Part shown: positions 17,041-25,630 of the stretch, piece by piece | Position numbering within the stretch: the first letter of the stretch is position 1 | Layout of the letters: every line of letters begins with the position of its first letter | DNA from: Mariaggregatimicrobium sp964498785 | GTDB taxonomy: Bacteria > Zhuqueibacterota > Zhuqueibacteria > Thermofontimicrobiales > Thiofontviventaceae | Length of the DNA stretch: 64,000 bases | Direction: 5' to 3' | Assembly: GCA_964498785.1 (NCBI GenBank) | Contig: CAZCJL010000005.1 | Span: 60,729-124,728, forward strand | The notes under the pieces: model-generated | The model's input: only the letters and a program-made list of their open reading frames with translations | The model's database searches: none | Told to the model about the DNA's origin: nothing | Program-made: the position numbers and the translations under genes

Positions 17041-18918
17041 ATGATCGATCTTCTGATTATAGTTGCTTTTATTATATACAGCATTAGTAACGGTTTTCGA
17101 AATCAATCCAAAGCGTCTGAAAATCTGGAGGAGTATTTTTTAGCCGGTCGTACTATTCGAGGCTGGCGCGCGGGATTCAGTCTTGCCGCAACCCAATTTG
17201 CCGCGGATACGCCACTGTTAGTCACCGGATTAATCGCGACCGGCGGGATTTTTATGCTGTGGCGACTCTGGATTTACGGCCTTGGGTTTCTGATGATCGG
17301 CTTCCTGCTCGGCCGCGCCTGGCGCCGGGCGCAGGTCATCACTGATGCCGAAGTTACGGAAATTCGCTATAGCGGACGGGGTGTACTTGCATTACGGGGC
17401 CTAAAAGCGATTTACTACGGAACAATCATGAACTGCACAATCATGGCAATGGTCCTGGTTGCCGCAACCCGCATCAGTGAAGTGTTCCTGCCCTGGCACG
17501 AATGGCTACCATCCGGTCTTTACAACGGAATCTATCATCTGGTCAGTTCGGTCGGTATTTCGTTGGCGTCTGGCGCCACCGGCTTGGAGCCGTTTGTCGC
17601 AACGACAAATAATATCATCAGTATTTTGGTTATTATCCTGTTCACGGCACTTTATTCGACAACAGGTGGCTTGCGCTCTGTTATCGCGACCGATACGGTT
17701 CAATTCGGCCTGGCAATGCTGGGTACGCTTGTTTATGCCATTATTGTGCTGATAAAATCCGGCGGCGTCGGCAGTATTGTGAATAGTCTGGTTGAAATAT
17801 ACGGAAAAGCATATACCAGCCAGGTATTATCATTTAGCCCGAACACCTGGGAAGCGTTCATGCCGTTTCTGGTGATCATTAGTCTGCAATGGTTTTTTGA
17901 GCGAAACAGTGACGGCACCGGTTATTTCGCACAGCGAATGATGGCCTGCCGCAGTAACCGGGATGCAAAAATGGCGGCGTTCATTTTTACATGGCTGCAA
18001 ATTTTTCTGCGCAGCCTGATATGGCTGATTATCGGCGTCGGCTTACTGGTTATTTATCCGTTTAATCCTGCCAGCGCCAGCGGCGAAACATTTGTCGCGG
18101 GCCGTGAATTATTGTTTGCCACAGGCATAAAAGACCTGCTTCCGGTGGGCGTAAGAGGGATTATGCTCACTGGTATGCTGGCTGCATTAGCCTCTACCAT
18201 CGACACGCATCTAACATGGGGCGCCAGTTACTGGAGCAATGATCTGTATCTTCGCATTATTAATCGCGCCTGGCTCAAAAGAGAGCCATCCAATAAAGAA
18301 CAGGTGATTATCGCCCGGCTATCCAATGTGGTCATTATCACGATTGCATTGATTATTATGGCAAATCTGGGATCAATTCAAACAGCCTGGTATATTACAT
18401 TGCTGTTCGGCGCGGGTACCGGCGCGGTGTTGGTGCTGCGCTGGCTGTGGGAGAGGATTAATCTATTCTCGGAAATTTCCGCCATCATTATTTCACTAAT
18501 TTTTGCCCCCATCATCCTGTTCAATGTCGAAGCCGAGTGGTTGCGGCTTTTACTGATGTCATCAATCTCAACTGTCGTGGTTATTATTGTGACCCTGCTC
18601 ACCCGACCGACAGATGAGAAAATTCTGGTGGAGTTTTACAAAAAGGTCGATCCACCCGGATTTTGGAAAAATACCGCCGGTAAGCTGAAACAGGAAACCC
18701 GGTACCCTGTGAAAGCGTTTAAAAAAGCCGCGTATTTGACAGTAACCACCAGCCTGTCGCTTTATCTGCTACTGGTGGGATTCGGTAAACTCATCCTGCC
18801 AAACCCTGCCAGCTCCATCGCATATTCATGGATCTATATCATCGCTGGCGTGGCAAGCATTGCGCTGTGGTGGAAGAAATTGTTCCAGAACCCGGAACCT
18901 GCCGCTGAGCACAATTGA
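17041..18918 (+). CDS. Sodium/solute symporter (SSS family)
   Basis: A 625-residue inner-membrane transporter of the solute:sodium symporter family, with about 13-14 membrane segments. Family signatures include LAGRTIRGWRAGFSLAATQF (about 33-52), the YSTTGGLRSVIATDTVQ region (about 205-221) and MLAALASTIDTHLTWGASYW (about 379-398), matching the sodium-site helices. Members take up sugars, amino acids, nucleosides or carboxylates with Na+. The gene stands alone after the receptor terminator, but its place next to a TonB receptor suggests it may import the same substrate. The Na+ gradient could come from the decarboxylase encoded at 59844-63485. Substrate cannot be read from the sequence. Confidence 0.88.
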   Translation: MIDLLIIVAFIIYSISNGFRNQSKASENLEEYFLAGRTIRGWRAGFSLAATQFAADTPLLVTGLIATGGIFMLWRLWIYGLGFLMIGFLLGRAWRRAQVITDAEVTEIRYSGRGVLALRGLKAIYYGTIMNCTIMAMVLVAATRISEVFLPWHEWLPSGLYNGIYHLVSSVGISLASGATGLEPFVATTNNIISILVIILFTALYSTTGGLRSVIATDTVQFGLAMLGTLVYAIIVLIKSGGVGSIVNSLVEIYGKAYTSQVLSFSPNTWEAFMPFLVIISLQWFFERNSDGTGYFAQRMMACRSNRDAKMAAFIFTWLQIFLRSLIWLIIGVGLLVIYPFNPASASGETFVAGRELLFATGIKDLLPVGVRGIMLTGMLAALASTIDTHLTWGASYWSNDLYLRIINRAWLKREPSNKEQVIIARLSNVVIITIALIIMANLGSIQTAWYITLLFGAGTGAVLVLRWLWERINLFSEISAIIISLIFAPIILFNVEAEWLRLLLMSSISTVVVIIVTLLTRPTDEKILVEFYKKVDPPGFWKNTAGKLKQETRYPVKAFKKAAYLTVTTSLSLYLLLVGFGKLILPNPASSIAYSWIYIIAGVASIALWWKKLFQNPEPAAEHN

Positions 18919-19104
18919 AATGAAAATCCCACAGTTCTTAAACACCGATGAATTTAAGCTGATCATCACGCATTTTCTCCAACACGCTCCGGCATAGCTT
19001 CGCGTTGCAACTGAATGAATAAAAATGTATGTGTTAGAAATTCAGAATTTATTAGATCGTCAACGCTATCATCTCTATCGTGGTAATTTTTTTTGGTCGT
19101 GGCT

Positions 19105-19310
19105 TGTGCTTTTTTTACATTAATCATTTACAACATGAACGGTCAAATCATAAACAAACTGGTGAATCAACAGGCACAGCAGTTGGGAATATATCAGGTG
19201 CAGTGAATGCAACGGACATGGCAGGCAATGCAGTTACCAGCGGCATGTACTTTTACAAACTAATCTGCAACGATTTTGTGGATGTAAAGAAGATGTTATT
19301 ACTCCGGTAA
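19105..19310 (+). pseudogene. Frameshifted remnant of a T9SS sorting domain
   Basis: In one frame 19114-19203 reads FTLIIYNMNGQII ... GIYQVQ and stops at TGA 19204. Shifting by one base at 19204-19206 continues WNATDMAGNAVTSGMYFYKL and ends VKKMLLLR at 19308. Together these are a clear T9SS C-terminal domain, so one base was lost from a TGG codon. No upstream body, signal peptide or NYPNPF segment is recognisable in 18919-19104. This is the relic of a lost secreted protein. Confidence 0.75.
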
Positions 19311-19344
19311 CGGAATGATGTTGACTCATGAAAAATGTGAATTC

Positions 19345-19377
19345 AAATTTCCGAAGATATTAAAACTTCGGAAATTT
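19345..19377. repeat. 33-nt palindrome, class A, copy 2
   Basis: Outer arms AAATTTCCGAAG (19345-19356) and CTTCGGAAATTT (19366-19377) pair fully; the centre ATATTAAAA is less symmetrical. Total length is 33 nt. It is followed by a T-run (TTTTTT overlapping the end), so it could act as a terminator for the frame upstream. Confidence 0.8.
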
Positions 19378-19497
19378 TTTATCATTCAGTTGAGAGTAGC
19401 AGCCGTTTTTGACCTTATTCTTTGGTTTTGAAAACCATCGTAGGGCTACTAAGGTGACGACAAAAGCATAAGGTTTTAAACAACCGCCGGGTGCTAT

Positions 19498-19530
19498 AGA
19501 TTTCCGAAATCTTGAAGATTTCGGAAATCT
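19498..19530. repeat. 33-nt palindrome, class A, copy 3
   Basis: AGATTTCCGAAATCTT (19498-19513), central G, AAGATTTCGGAAATCT (19515-19530): a perfect 16-bp palindrome. It is followed by GGGGATCGTTC; the copy at 58728 is also followed closely by GATCGTTC. Confidence 0.85.
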
Positions 19531-19566
19531 GGGGATCGTTCTCTAAAAATAATTTTGCATGATATC

Positions 19567-19599
19567 AAATTTCTGAAGTTTATTAAACTTCGGAAATTT
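19567..19599. repeat. 33-nt palindrome, class A, copy 4
   Basis: AAATTTCTGAAGTTTA (19567-19582), central T, TAAACTTCGGAAATTT (19584-19599), with one G-T type mismatch. It abuts the stop codon of the minus-strand gene ending at 19601, so it forms the immediate 3' end of that transcript. Confidence 0.85.
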
Positions 19600-19600
19600 A

Positions 19601-21976
19601 TTAATTCCGCGAATCCACAATGGATTCCAGGCAACTATCCCAGTTATATTTATCGAGCACATTCAACCGGGCGCGTTTTTTGATCTCTGAAAACTGTAGC
19701 GGCTGGTTTTCTTTCAATTCAATTAATGCTTCGATTTTTTCCACCCATTCATTGACATTTCCGTTTTGAACGATATAGCCTGTTTTTCCGTCGATCAGGA
19801 TTTCTTTTGGACCGCCGACGGAAGATACCACCGATGGTAAGCCGCACGATTGCGCTTCCATGACAACCATGCCGAAGGTATCGGTGGTGCTCGGAAAGAC
19901 GAACACATCGGAGGACGAGTATATCTCCGGCAGCTCTTTGCGCGGGATTTTGCCTGTGAAGAATACCCGTTCGAAATCTTTCATTTTGTCCTTCAATGCA
20001 TCGAAATAAGGTCCGTCGCCGACGAGGATAAGATTTACATCCGATCGTTTCTGTGATATATTTTTATAAATTTCCACCAGCAAATCCAGATGTTTATCTT
20101 TGGAAATGCGTCCGGCATACAACAAATTAATGCCATCGCTCACATTCAATTGGTGAAGTAATTTATCTTTTGCTGATTCTTTATACGAAAATAATTCCGT
20201 ATCAATCGCTTTGTTCAGGAATTGTATTTTCGAGGCGTCGAATCCGCGTCCTGTTAGCAGGTGTTCATATTCACGTGTAGATACTTTGATCGTATCCATT
20301 TGGTGATAAAACCATTTGGTGTAACTTTCCACAAGTTCGGTGAGTGCGTTATCCTCTGCAATTTTATCAACTTCCATTGTGAAATCGGTATGATAAACCC
20401 CGTGGCATTTTACGTTGAGCAGTCTGGCGATCAATACTCCCAACAAACCAATCGGCCCGGGCGTGGAGATATAAATTTCAGTGGGTTCCTGTTTGTATAT
20501 CGTTTCAATTGATTTTAAAATTGAAGGGAATTTAAGTATGTATTTTTCATAGTAGGGTAGTTTCATTAAAAAAAACTGCGGCAAATTGATGATGTTCGGC
20601 GGAAGAGTTTTATCTCGCTCATTTTTTAAAACCGACGTCACGATTTGAATGTTTTTATTTTTACGATAGGCTATCCAGCCGAGTTCTTTGAGGGTTTCGG
20701 AAACCCCGTTTAAATCATTAATTGTATCTGTAAACCATAATATTCGTTTTTCGCTTTCCGGTAATTCAATATTCAGACTTTGTTTAATTTCATCAAGCAC
20801 CTGACGGTTGCGATACATTACCTTAAGCGTGGAAAGAAAGGGTAGCGCTAAAAAAAGTCCGGGGATCGATGACGAAATGCTCATGATTAAACCAGCGAGA
20901 TTTCCTTTTGCGATATCGTTTTCCACTGAACGCAGAATCTTTTTTAAAAATTCATCTGCAATGTCACATACCCGGTCAAAAACATGTTCCAGGCGTTTAT
21001 CAATTTGGGATAGCCGAACGTCTTTTGTTTCATCAATAATATTTATTAACAGCTTCCCGATTTGATCATCACTTTTAAGGTTGGAAGATTTGAAGCGATT
21101 AATTTTGAATTTCTCTTTGACATTTAATGAATCCGATTCAAAAATTTTTTCAGTCAGTTGAAAGAGCATTGAATTCGAAGATTTTACATTTTTACTTTTG
21201 GCAAATTCAAACGCAACTTTGTAAATGGTAAATGCCAGAAATTTATAATTATTGTGTCGTCCATTGGCATAGGTTTTCTTATTTTTAAGATTTTCAATTA
21301 CTTCTGTCAAACTCTCGGCATCTGTTTCAGTGTACGTCTGTCCGATAAATAAACCGGCGTGATCATCGGAACCGCCGGTAAACGATTTTAACCATGGATC
21401 GTCACTCATTGGTTCGATGTGATGTTTTGCATATAATTTGTCAATATGAGCGGGTGTTAACCGCTTCATTAATTCCAACCATTTCGTATTAAATAAATAA
21501 CTTCGTCCGCCATTAATTCCTTCAAATACATCGAACAGCAAAATCAGCTTTTCCAATAAATCTACGGTTAGTTTATTATTAATTGAAAAAGTGGCATGGG
21601 CCACGGAATAGGCCAAATCATTTTCTCTAATATAATCGCGAAGTTCATAAATATTCTTTCGTTTCTGTTGAATTATTTCATATTGTTCTTGCGCTATATC
21701 ATACAACAGCACATGAATTTTGCACCCGTTTTCCGGGAAATATGTTGTTGCTTCCAATCCAACAAGAGCTTCGTGCGGATACTTCTTTTTCAAAAGCAAT
21801 GCGCCATCGATTCGATTATGATCCGTGATTGTTACATAATCCATTCCGCGCTCTTTGGCGGTTCGGTACAAATGTTCCGGTTCAGTATAAGATTCTTTCG
21901 CGCCCAGTCGTTGTAAAAACCAGTCAGAAGGATGCTCGGAATATTTGGAGTGAACGTGCATATCTATTTTTATCAT
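19601..21976 (-). CDS. PHP phosphoesterase-glycosyltransferase (GT4) fusion
   Basis: A 791-residue two-domain protein. Residues 1 to about 235 form a PHP metal-dependent phosphoesterase-like domain with the expected metal ligands: DMHVHSKYSEH (5-15), ITDHNRIDG (about 59), GLEAT, VAHATFS and GGSDDHAG (about 205). A helical linker (about 240-405) has a possible membrane-associated stretch (LAGLIMSISSSIPGLFLALPF). From about 408 a family 4 glycosyltransferase follows (FTDTINDLNGVSETL, YHTDF, NLLYAGRISKDKHLDLL, TDTFGMVVMEAQSCGLP). The YHTDF region resembles PimA/MgtA-type lipid glycosyltransferases. It is last in a three-gene minus-strand operon with a GT4 enzyme and a flippase-like protein, which suggests glycolipid assembly. 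The PHP substrate is unknown. Confidence 0.85.
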   Translation of the reverse strand: MIKIDMHVHSKYSEHPSDWFLQRLGAKESYTEPEHLYRTAKERGMDYVTITDHNRIDGALLLKKKYPHEALVGLEATTYFPENGCKIHVLLYDIAQEQYEIIQQKRKNIYELRDYIRENDLAYSVAHATFSINNKLTVDLLEKLILLFDVFEGINGGRSYLFNTKWLELMKRLTPAHIDKLYAKHHIEPMSDDPWLKSFTGGSDDHAGLFIGQTYTETDAESLTEVIENLKNKKTYANGRHNNYKFLAFTIYKVAFEFAKSKNVKSSNSMLFQLTEKIFESDSLNVKEKFKINRFKSSNLKSDDQIGKLLINIIDETKDVRLSQIDKRLEHVFDRVCDIADEFLKKILRSVENDIAKGNLAGLIMSISSSIPGLFLALPFLSTLKVMYRNRQVLDEIKQSLNIELPESEKRILWFTDTINDLNGVSETLKELGWIAYRKNKNIQIVTSVLKNERDKTLPPNIINLPQFFLMKLPYYEKYILKFPSILKSIETIYKQEPTEIYISTPGPIGLLGVLIARLLNVKCHGVYHTDFTMEVDKIAEDNALTELVESYTKWFYHQMDTIKVSTREYEHLLTGRGFDASKIQFLNKAIDTELFSYKESAKDKLLHQLNVSDGINLLYAGRISKDKHLDLLVEIYKNISQKRSDVNLILVGDGPYFDALKDKMKDFERVFFTGKIPRKELPEIYSSSDVFVFPSTTDTFGMVVMEAQSCGLPSVVSSVGGPKEILIDGKTGYIVQNGNVNEWVEKIEALIELKENQPLQFSEIKKRARLNVLDKYNWDSCLESIVDSRN

Positions 21977-22032
21977 AATTTACTCCTGAATAATTATAGC
22001 ATTAAAATTGAAATCATTACGTTTTTAGAAAT

Positions 22033-23100
22033 TTAATTTAGTTTAAGTGCAGAAAATTGTGGTTCCTCACTTTCCTTTTTTATTTTGACAAAATTTAACA
22101 TCGTAAATAGAATTGTCCCTAATCCGAGGTTAACATAATATGTTAAAAAACGCCACGCTGGCATAACAAATCCAATTGTCGAGACAGGGATGATATTCTG
22201 AAAAATAAAATAGAACGAGGCTTCCGCGCCGCCGGTTGCTCCGGGGGTTGGCACAAATAACATGAGAACCAGAATAACCCATTGAAGAAAGAAAATATTC
22301 ACTGGGTGAATATCAAATCCAAGGTCGTTTAACAACACAATTAAAATTGAATACCGGCTGATCCAATGAATTGCTGTGAGTGTCAAACTTAATAAAAAAT
22401 AACGCTTCCCTTTTTTTCCGATTAATTGATAAAGGTTAGAAATGTCAGAAATCATATTCCTGGCAGCGGTATTCATTTTTCGTATGAGAGAAAATCGATT
22501 CAAAATTATTCCAACGCGTTTACCTATTTTTTTAGTTGAGATAATGATAACCATCACGATAATGAACGCACCGGCCATTAACAACAACCAACCTAAATTT
22601 GGGATGAAACGATCAATATTTACAAAAAAATGATGTTTCCAGCCTGCCGTAATGACGAAAGAAATGGGAACAGAAATAAAGAAAAATGTGTGATCTTCCA
22701 CACTCCCTAATAAAGTGAGCGAAATCGCATCTGATGGTTTCAAGCCCTGCTGCATCAGCATTCCAGCTTTTAGAGGAGCGCCCCCCACGGAGGTAGGACT
22801 GATCGCTGCTCCGAGATCTGCAGCAATTGCAATTTTGAGTATTTCTTTAAATCTGATCTTTTTGGACATAAAACAAGTCCAGATAAGAATTCGCAGCGAA
22901 TGCGTAAACCAGGGGATTATGCATAAAATTAAACAGAGCACGATAGTAATTCCGGAAATACTGCTAAGATAAGAAAATAGTCCGTAATCCGAATTATAGT
23001 AAGAAAAGATAATATTGCCAATAACTCCGAGGGGGAGAAAAATCAGCATGTTTTTAAAGAGTTTATTTAGAAAAGAACTTACATTGGTTTGTGAATTCAT
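22033..23100 (-). CDS. Flippase-like membrane protein (LPG synthase TM / UPF0104 family)
   Basis: A 355-residue integral membrane protein with about eight membrane segments. It resembles the lysylphosphatidylglycerol synthase transmembrane/YbhN family: the loop ISPTSVGGAPLKAGMLMQQG (about 100-120) and PTPGATGGAEASFYF (about 300-315) are characteristic. No soluble aminoacyl-transferase domain is present, so it is the transporter-like half only. Family members are thought to move or protect lipids across the inner membrane. It lies between two glycosyltransferase genes on the same strand with spacers of only 12 and 56 nt, so a role in moving the glycolipid they make is a reasonable inference. 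Confidence 0.82.
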   Translation of the reverse strand: MNSQTNVSSFLNKLFKNMLIFLPLGVIGNIIFSYYNSDYGLFSYLSSISGITIVLCLILCIIPWFTHSLRILIWTCFMSKKIRFKEILKIAIAADLGAAISPTSVGGAPLKAGMLMQQGLKPSDAISLTLLGSVEDHTFFFISVPISFVITAGWKHHFFVNIDRFIPNLGWLLLMAGAFIIVMVIIISTKKIGKRVGIILNRFSLIRKMNTAARNMISDISNLYQLIGKKGKRYFLLSLTLTAIHWISRYSILIVLLNDLGFDIHPVNIFFLQWVILVLMLFVPTPGATGGAEASFYFIFQNIIPVSTIGFVMPAWRFLTYYVNLGLGTILFTMLNFVKIKKESEEPQFSALKLN

Positions 23101-23112
23101 ACATAATAAAAT

Positions 23113-24273
23113 TTAGTTCAGGGATGTTTGAACAGATTCATAAAAAGTGAAAATATCTTTGAATATAGAATCCCAGGAAAAGGTCGCTTCAACCCATTTT
23201 CTGGCATTCATCCCTTTTGATTTAAAATCATTTTGGCTTATTTTGATTATTTTGGCTGCCATATCCGCGGGAGAATCCACATCAGCCAACGATCCGACAA
23301 AATTCGGAATTCGTTCGATAAGCGCTCCTGCTTTTACACCAACGATTGGCAGGCCGCACGCCTGTGCTTCAAGCACGGACAGGGCAAAGGTTTCGTGCGG
23401 CCCGGCGGTAACATAAATATCTGCCGAGGCTAATAACCGGGCTAAATTTGCCTGATCTGACTGGTATGGTAGCACAAAAAACCGATCATTTTTTAGACTT
23501 TGTTTTTGCAGCTCAGATTTGAATGGTCCGTCGCCCACGAGTATTAATGAGAAATTCATTGACATTGGCAATAGATTAAATGCGTTAACCAGATTTTTGA
23601 TACGTTTTTCGTGGTCAAACCGACCGGCGTAAATCAATAAAATTTCATTTTGACGATGAACATACTTTTGGCGTATTTCAGGATCTCGCTGGCACGGGTG
23701 GAACACATCGAGATTAACTCCCAACGGAACATAAATTGAATTGATAGCAGACGATTGGGAGTATTTTTCCTTCATCAGCAGGGACGGGAAAATAGTGCCG
23801 TCGCAATTTTCATAAATTAATTTTGCATATTGTGTTGCAATTGTCTCAGCGGTTTGTCCGGTTTTTTCGCCAAGCCGGGAAGAAACCGTACTTTTTACAT
23901 ACGTCGCAGGAAAATCTGTGTGATAAAATCCAATCACATGGCAGCGATGCATTTTGCGGAAATAAAATGCGCACCAGGGCAAAAGATAGGGACTTGCCAG
24001 TTCGATAATATCGGGTTTTTCTTCTTTTAAAATCGAAAGTACCTTATCCAGCCGGTAGTTAAATCGATAGGGCTTGTAATTGGGCAAAAAAGGTGACTCA
24101 ATTTCAAAATATTTTATCGTTCCTGTTTTGTAAGAAGTATCTTTACGACCCGGCTTTATGATCAGATGTTCGTGCTCAGGATGATTTTTAATATATTCAC
24201 TCTTTTGATTGATGTATCGTCGAATACCGCCACTGGTAGATGTATATGCTTGAATTAACTCACAAATTTTCAT
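23113..24273 (-). CDS. Family 4 glycosyltransferase
   Basis: A GT4 (GT-B fold) enzyme of 386 residues from the ATG at 24273; a GTG at 24282 would add three residues. N-terminal acceptor domain (TSTSGGIRRYI, VIGFYHTDFPATYVKS) and C-terminal nucleotide-sugar domain (LLIYAGRFDHEKRIKNLVNAF, HETFALSVLEAQACGLPIVG) are complete, with the E-x7-E pair present. The HTDF motif is shared with the PHP-GT4 protein two genes on. The layout resembles GDP-mannose-dependent MgtA/PimA-type enzymes, though donor sugar cannot be proven. It is the first gene of the minus-strand operon; its promoter should lie in 24274-24500. Confidence 0.85.
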   Translation of the reverse strand: MKICELIQAYTSTSGGIRRYINQKSEYIKNHPEHEHLIIKPGRKDTSYKTGTIKYFEIESPFLPNYKPYRFNYRLDKVLSILKEEKPDIIELASPYLLPWCAFYFRKMHRCHVIGFYHTDFPATYVKSTVSSRLGEKTGQTAETIATQYAKLIYENCDGTIFPSLLMKEKYSQSSAINSIYVPLGVNLDVFHPCQRDPEIRQKYVHRQNEILLIYAGRFDHEKRIKNLVNAFNLLPMSMNFSLILVGDGPFKSELQKQSLKNDRFFVLPYQSDQANLARLLASADIYVTAGPHETFALSVLEAQACGLPIVGVKAGALIERIPNFVGSLADVDSPADMAAKIIKISQNDFKSKGMNARKWVEATFSWDSIFKDIFTFYESVQTSLN

Positions 24274-24513
24274 ATATGACACGAGATTTTTATGGTTTTA
24301 AAATGAAATTAATTATGAATGATAGAACGAAAGTTTGGTATAGTAAAATCAGCTAAAATAATTTATTAAGCCAAAGTAATGATTTCGGTTTGCAAAACAG
24401 TTAATTTTGAATGAAAATTATATTAAAATTATATTGATATTTTGTTAAATTATGCTATTTTAAAAGAAGTAGAATGTTAAAGAATGAAAAGAAAAAATTG
24501 TTGTAAATATTTG

Positions 24514-24542
24514 TTGCAAATTAGATTTAAAATTTGTATATT
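24514..24542 (+). promoter_or_regulatory. Candidate sigma70-type promoter
   Basis: TTGCAA (24514-24519), 17-nt AT-rich spacer and TATATT (24537-24542). It points toward the oxidoreductase operon, but its start codon is about 685 nt away with a repeat element between, so the assignment is weak. Confidence 0.3.
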
Positions 24543-24680
24543 TCCCCTTTAAAAAATGATTAATACATTAAACCAGATTCAATACGAATATCCTTCTGTG
24601 CTCTGCTCTTAAATGAGGTAATCAGGGTACTCTTCCTTCTAAATGGGAATTACTGAAATGCGAAAGACTTAAAAACCTAA

Positions 24681-24840
24681 AATTGATGAACTCGTAAAAA
24701 GTCCGCGAATCTTTGTTTGTAGTGGATTAACTTATTGTTTTTATAAACATTATCACATTATAGTAATAACATTTATATTTACAATAGTTTAATTGGAGTC
24801 GCTAATCATTTTTTCGACATTTTACGAGACCGTCAAAATT
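24681..24840. repeat. Inverted-repeat-bounded element (CTCGTAAAA type), about 160 bp
   Basis: The left end AATTGATGAACTCGTAAAAA (24681-24700, then GTC) and the right end (24815-24840, GACATTTTACGAGACCGTCA plus AAATT) are imperfect inverted copies. The AT-rich interior has no ORF. The rest of the 955-nt spacer 24274-25227 shows no supported gene. Confidence 0.55.
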
Positions 24841-25227
24841 GATTATATTTTTTAAAATCTGATCGGGCAGTCTAAATAATAATTAATTAAAAAAATACTA
24901 ACTATAGGGCCGAAAAAAGTATTACTTATGTCTTCCATTCCGAATTCAGACAATGATGATCATGTAATGAAAATTAATGAACGTCATCAAATAGATTCAC
25001 TATTTCCACATTTGTGTATAAGAAAAAGTACAGAATTATCTCCCCCAGTTATCCAATTATATAATATTCAGACGAGAAGTGATTTGTTAGCAGTCGTAAA
25101 ACGGGTTTAATATCTGATTTTTATAGGATTATTGCGTCATGACTATCTGTTACAATATTATTATAATGAAAATGGCGCTATTTTTTTTAAAAAACATACA
25201 ATTTATTGAATGAGGAGGAATATTTAA

Positions 25228-25362
25228 ATGGCCGAGAAAGCAACCTTTAAATGTTTGCGTTGTGGTCATGAGTTTTTAGAAAGCTATGACCCGAAAATCA
25301 TGAAAGAACGTTCATGTCCGAAATGTGCGAGCAATAGCATACGGAGAATGAAAGGCAAATAA
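25228..25362 (+). CDS. 44-residue zinc-ribbon protein
   Basis: A very small protein with two CxxC pairs, C9-x2-C12 (CLRCGHEF) and C30-x2-C33 (CPKCASNS), and a basic C-terminus (IRRMKGK). This is a rubredoxin/zinc-ribbon-like knuckle of the kind found in FmdB/regulatory zinc-ribbon proteins. A near-ideal GAGGAGG Shine-Dalgarno precedes the ATG, so it is surely translated. It lies 34 nt before the ferredoxin subunit of the 2-oxoacid oxidoreductase and is probably in that operon. It may bind Zn or Fe and act in assembly or regulation; that is inference. Confidence 0.8.
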   Translation: MAEKATFKCLRCGHEFLESYDPKIMKERSCPKCASNSIRRMKGK

Positions 25363-25396
25363 CATAAGTTGATGAAATAAATAGGTATGGAGTAAC

Positions 25397-25630
25397 ATGG
25401 AAACAAAGAGGAATCTTCCGACGATAACTATTAAGAAAGAGTGGTGCAAAGGATGTGCGATTTGTGTGGAATTTTGCCCCCATGACGTGCTTGCGATGAA
25501 TGGCGCATATCCGGAGGTAGTCAATCTGGCAGCCTGCACCGCTTGTCAGTTATGTGATGTACATTGTCCTGATTTCGCGATCACAGTAACAAAGAATGAA
25601 CAGGGAAAAACGAATGGCACAAAAAAATGA
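25397..25630 (+). CDS. korD: 2-oxoacid:ferredoxin oxidoreductase, ferredoxin (delta) subunit
   Basis: A 77-residue dicluster ferredoxin-like subunit with two CxxCxxCxxxC motifs, CKGCAICVEFC and CTACQLCDVHC, each holding one [4Fe-4S] cluster. It shuttles electrons from the thiamine-diphosphate catalytic core to external ferredoxin. It is followed by alpha, beta and gamma subunit genes, the four-subunit layout seen in 2-oxoglutarate or branched-chain 2-oxoacid enzymes. Its end overlaps the alpha gene, so the subunits are translationally coupled. Confidence 0.9.
   Translation: METKRNLPTITIKKEWCKGCAICVEFCPHDVLAMNGAYPEVVNLAACTACQLCDVHCPDFAITVTKNEQGKTNGTKK

Noticed and set aside
19345..19599. Possible CRISPR array, because similar repeats recur at short intervals.
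   Set aside because: The units are palindromes with unequal spacing (120 and 36 nt), arms vary, and no cas genes are near.
24928..25110. A 60-residue plus-strand frame in the long spacer before the zinc-ribbon gene.
   Set aside because: No Shine-Dalgarno, no recognisable domain, AT-rich low-information sequence; could be chance.
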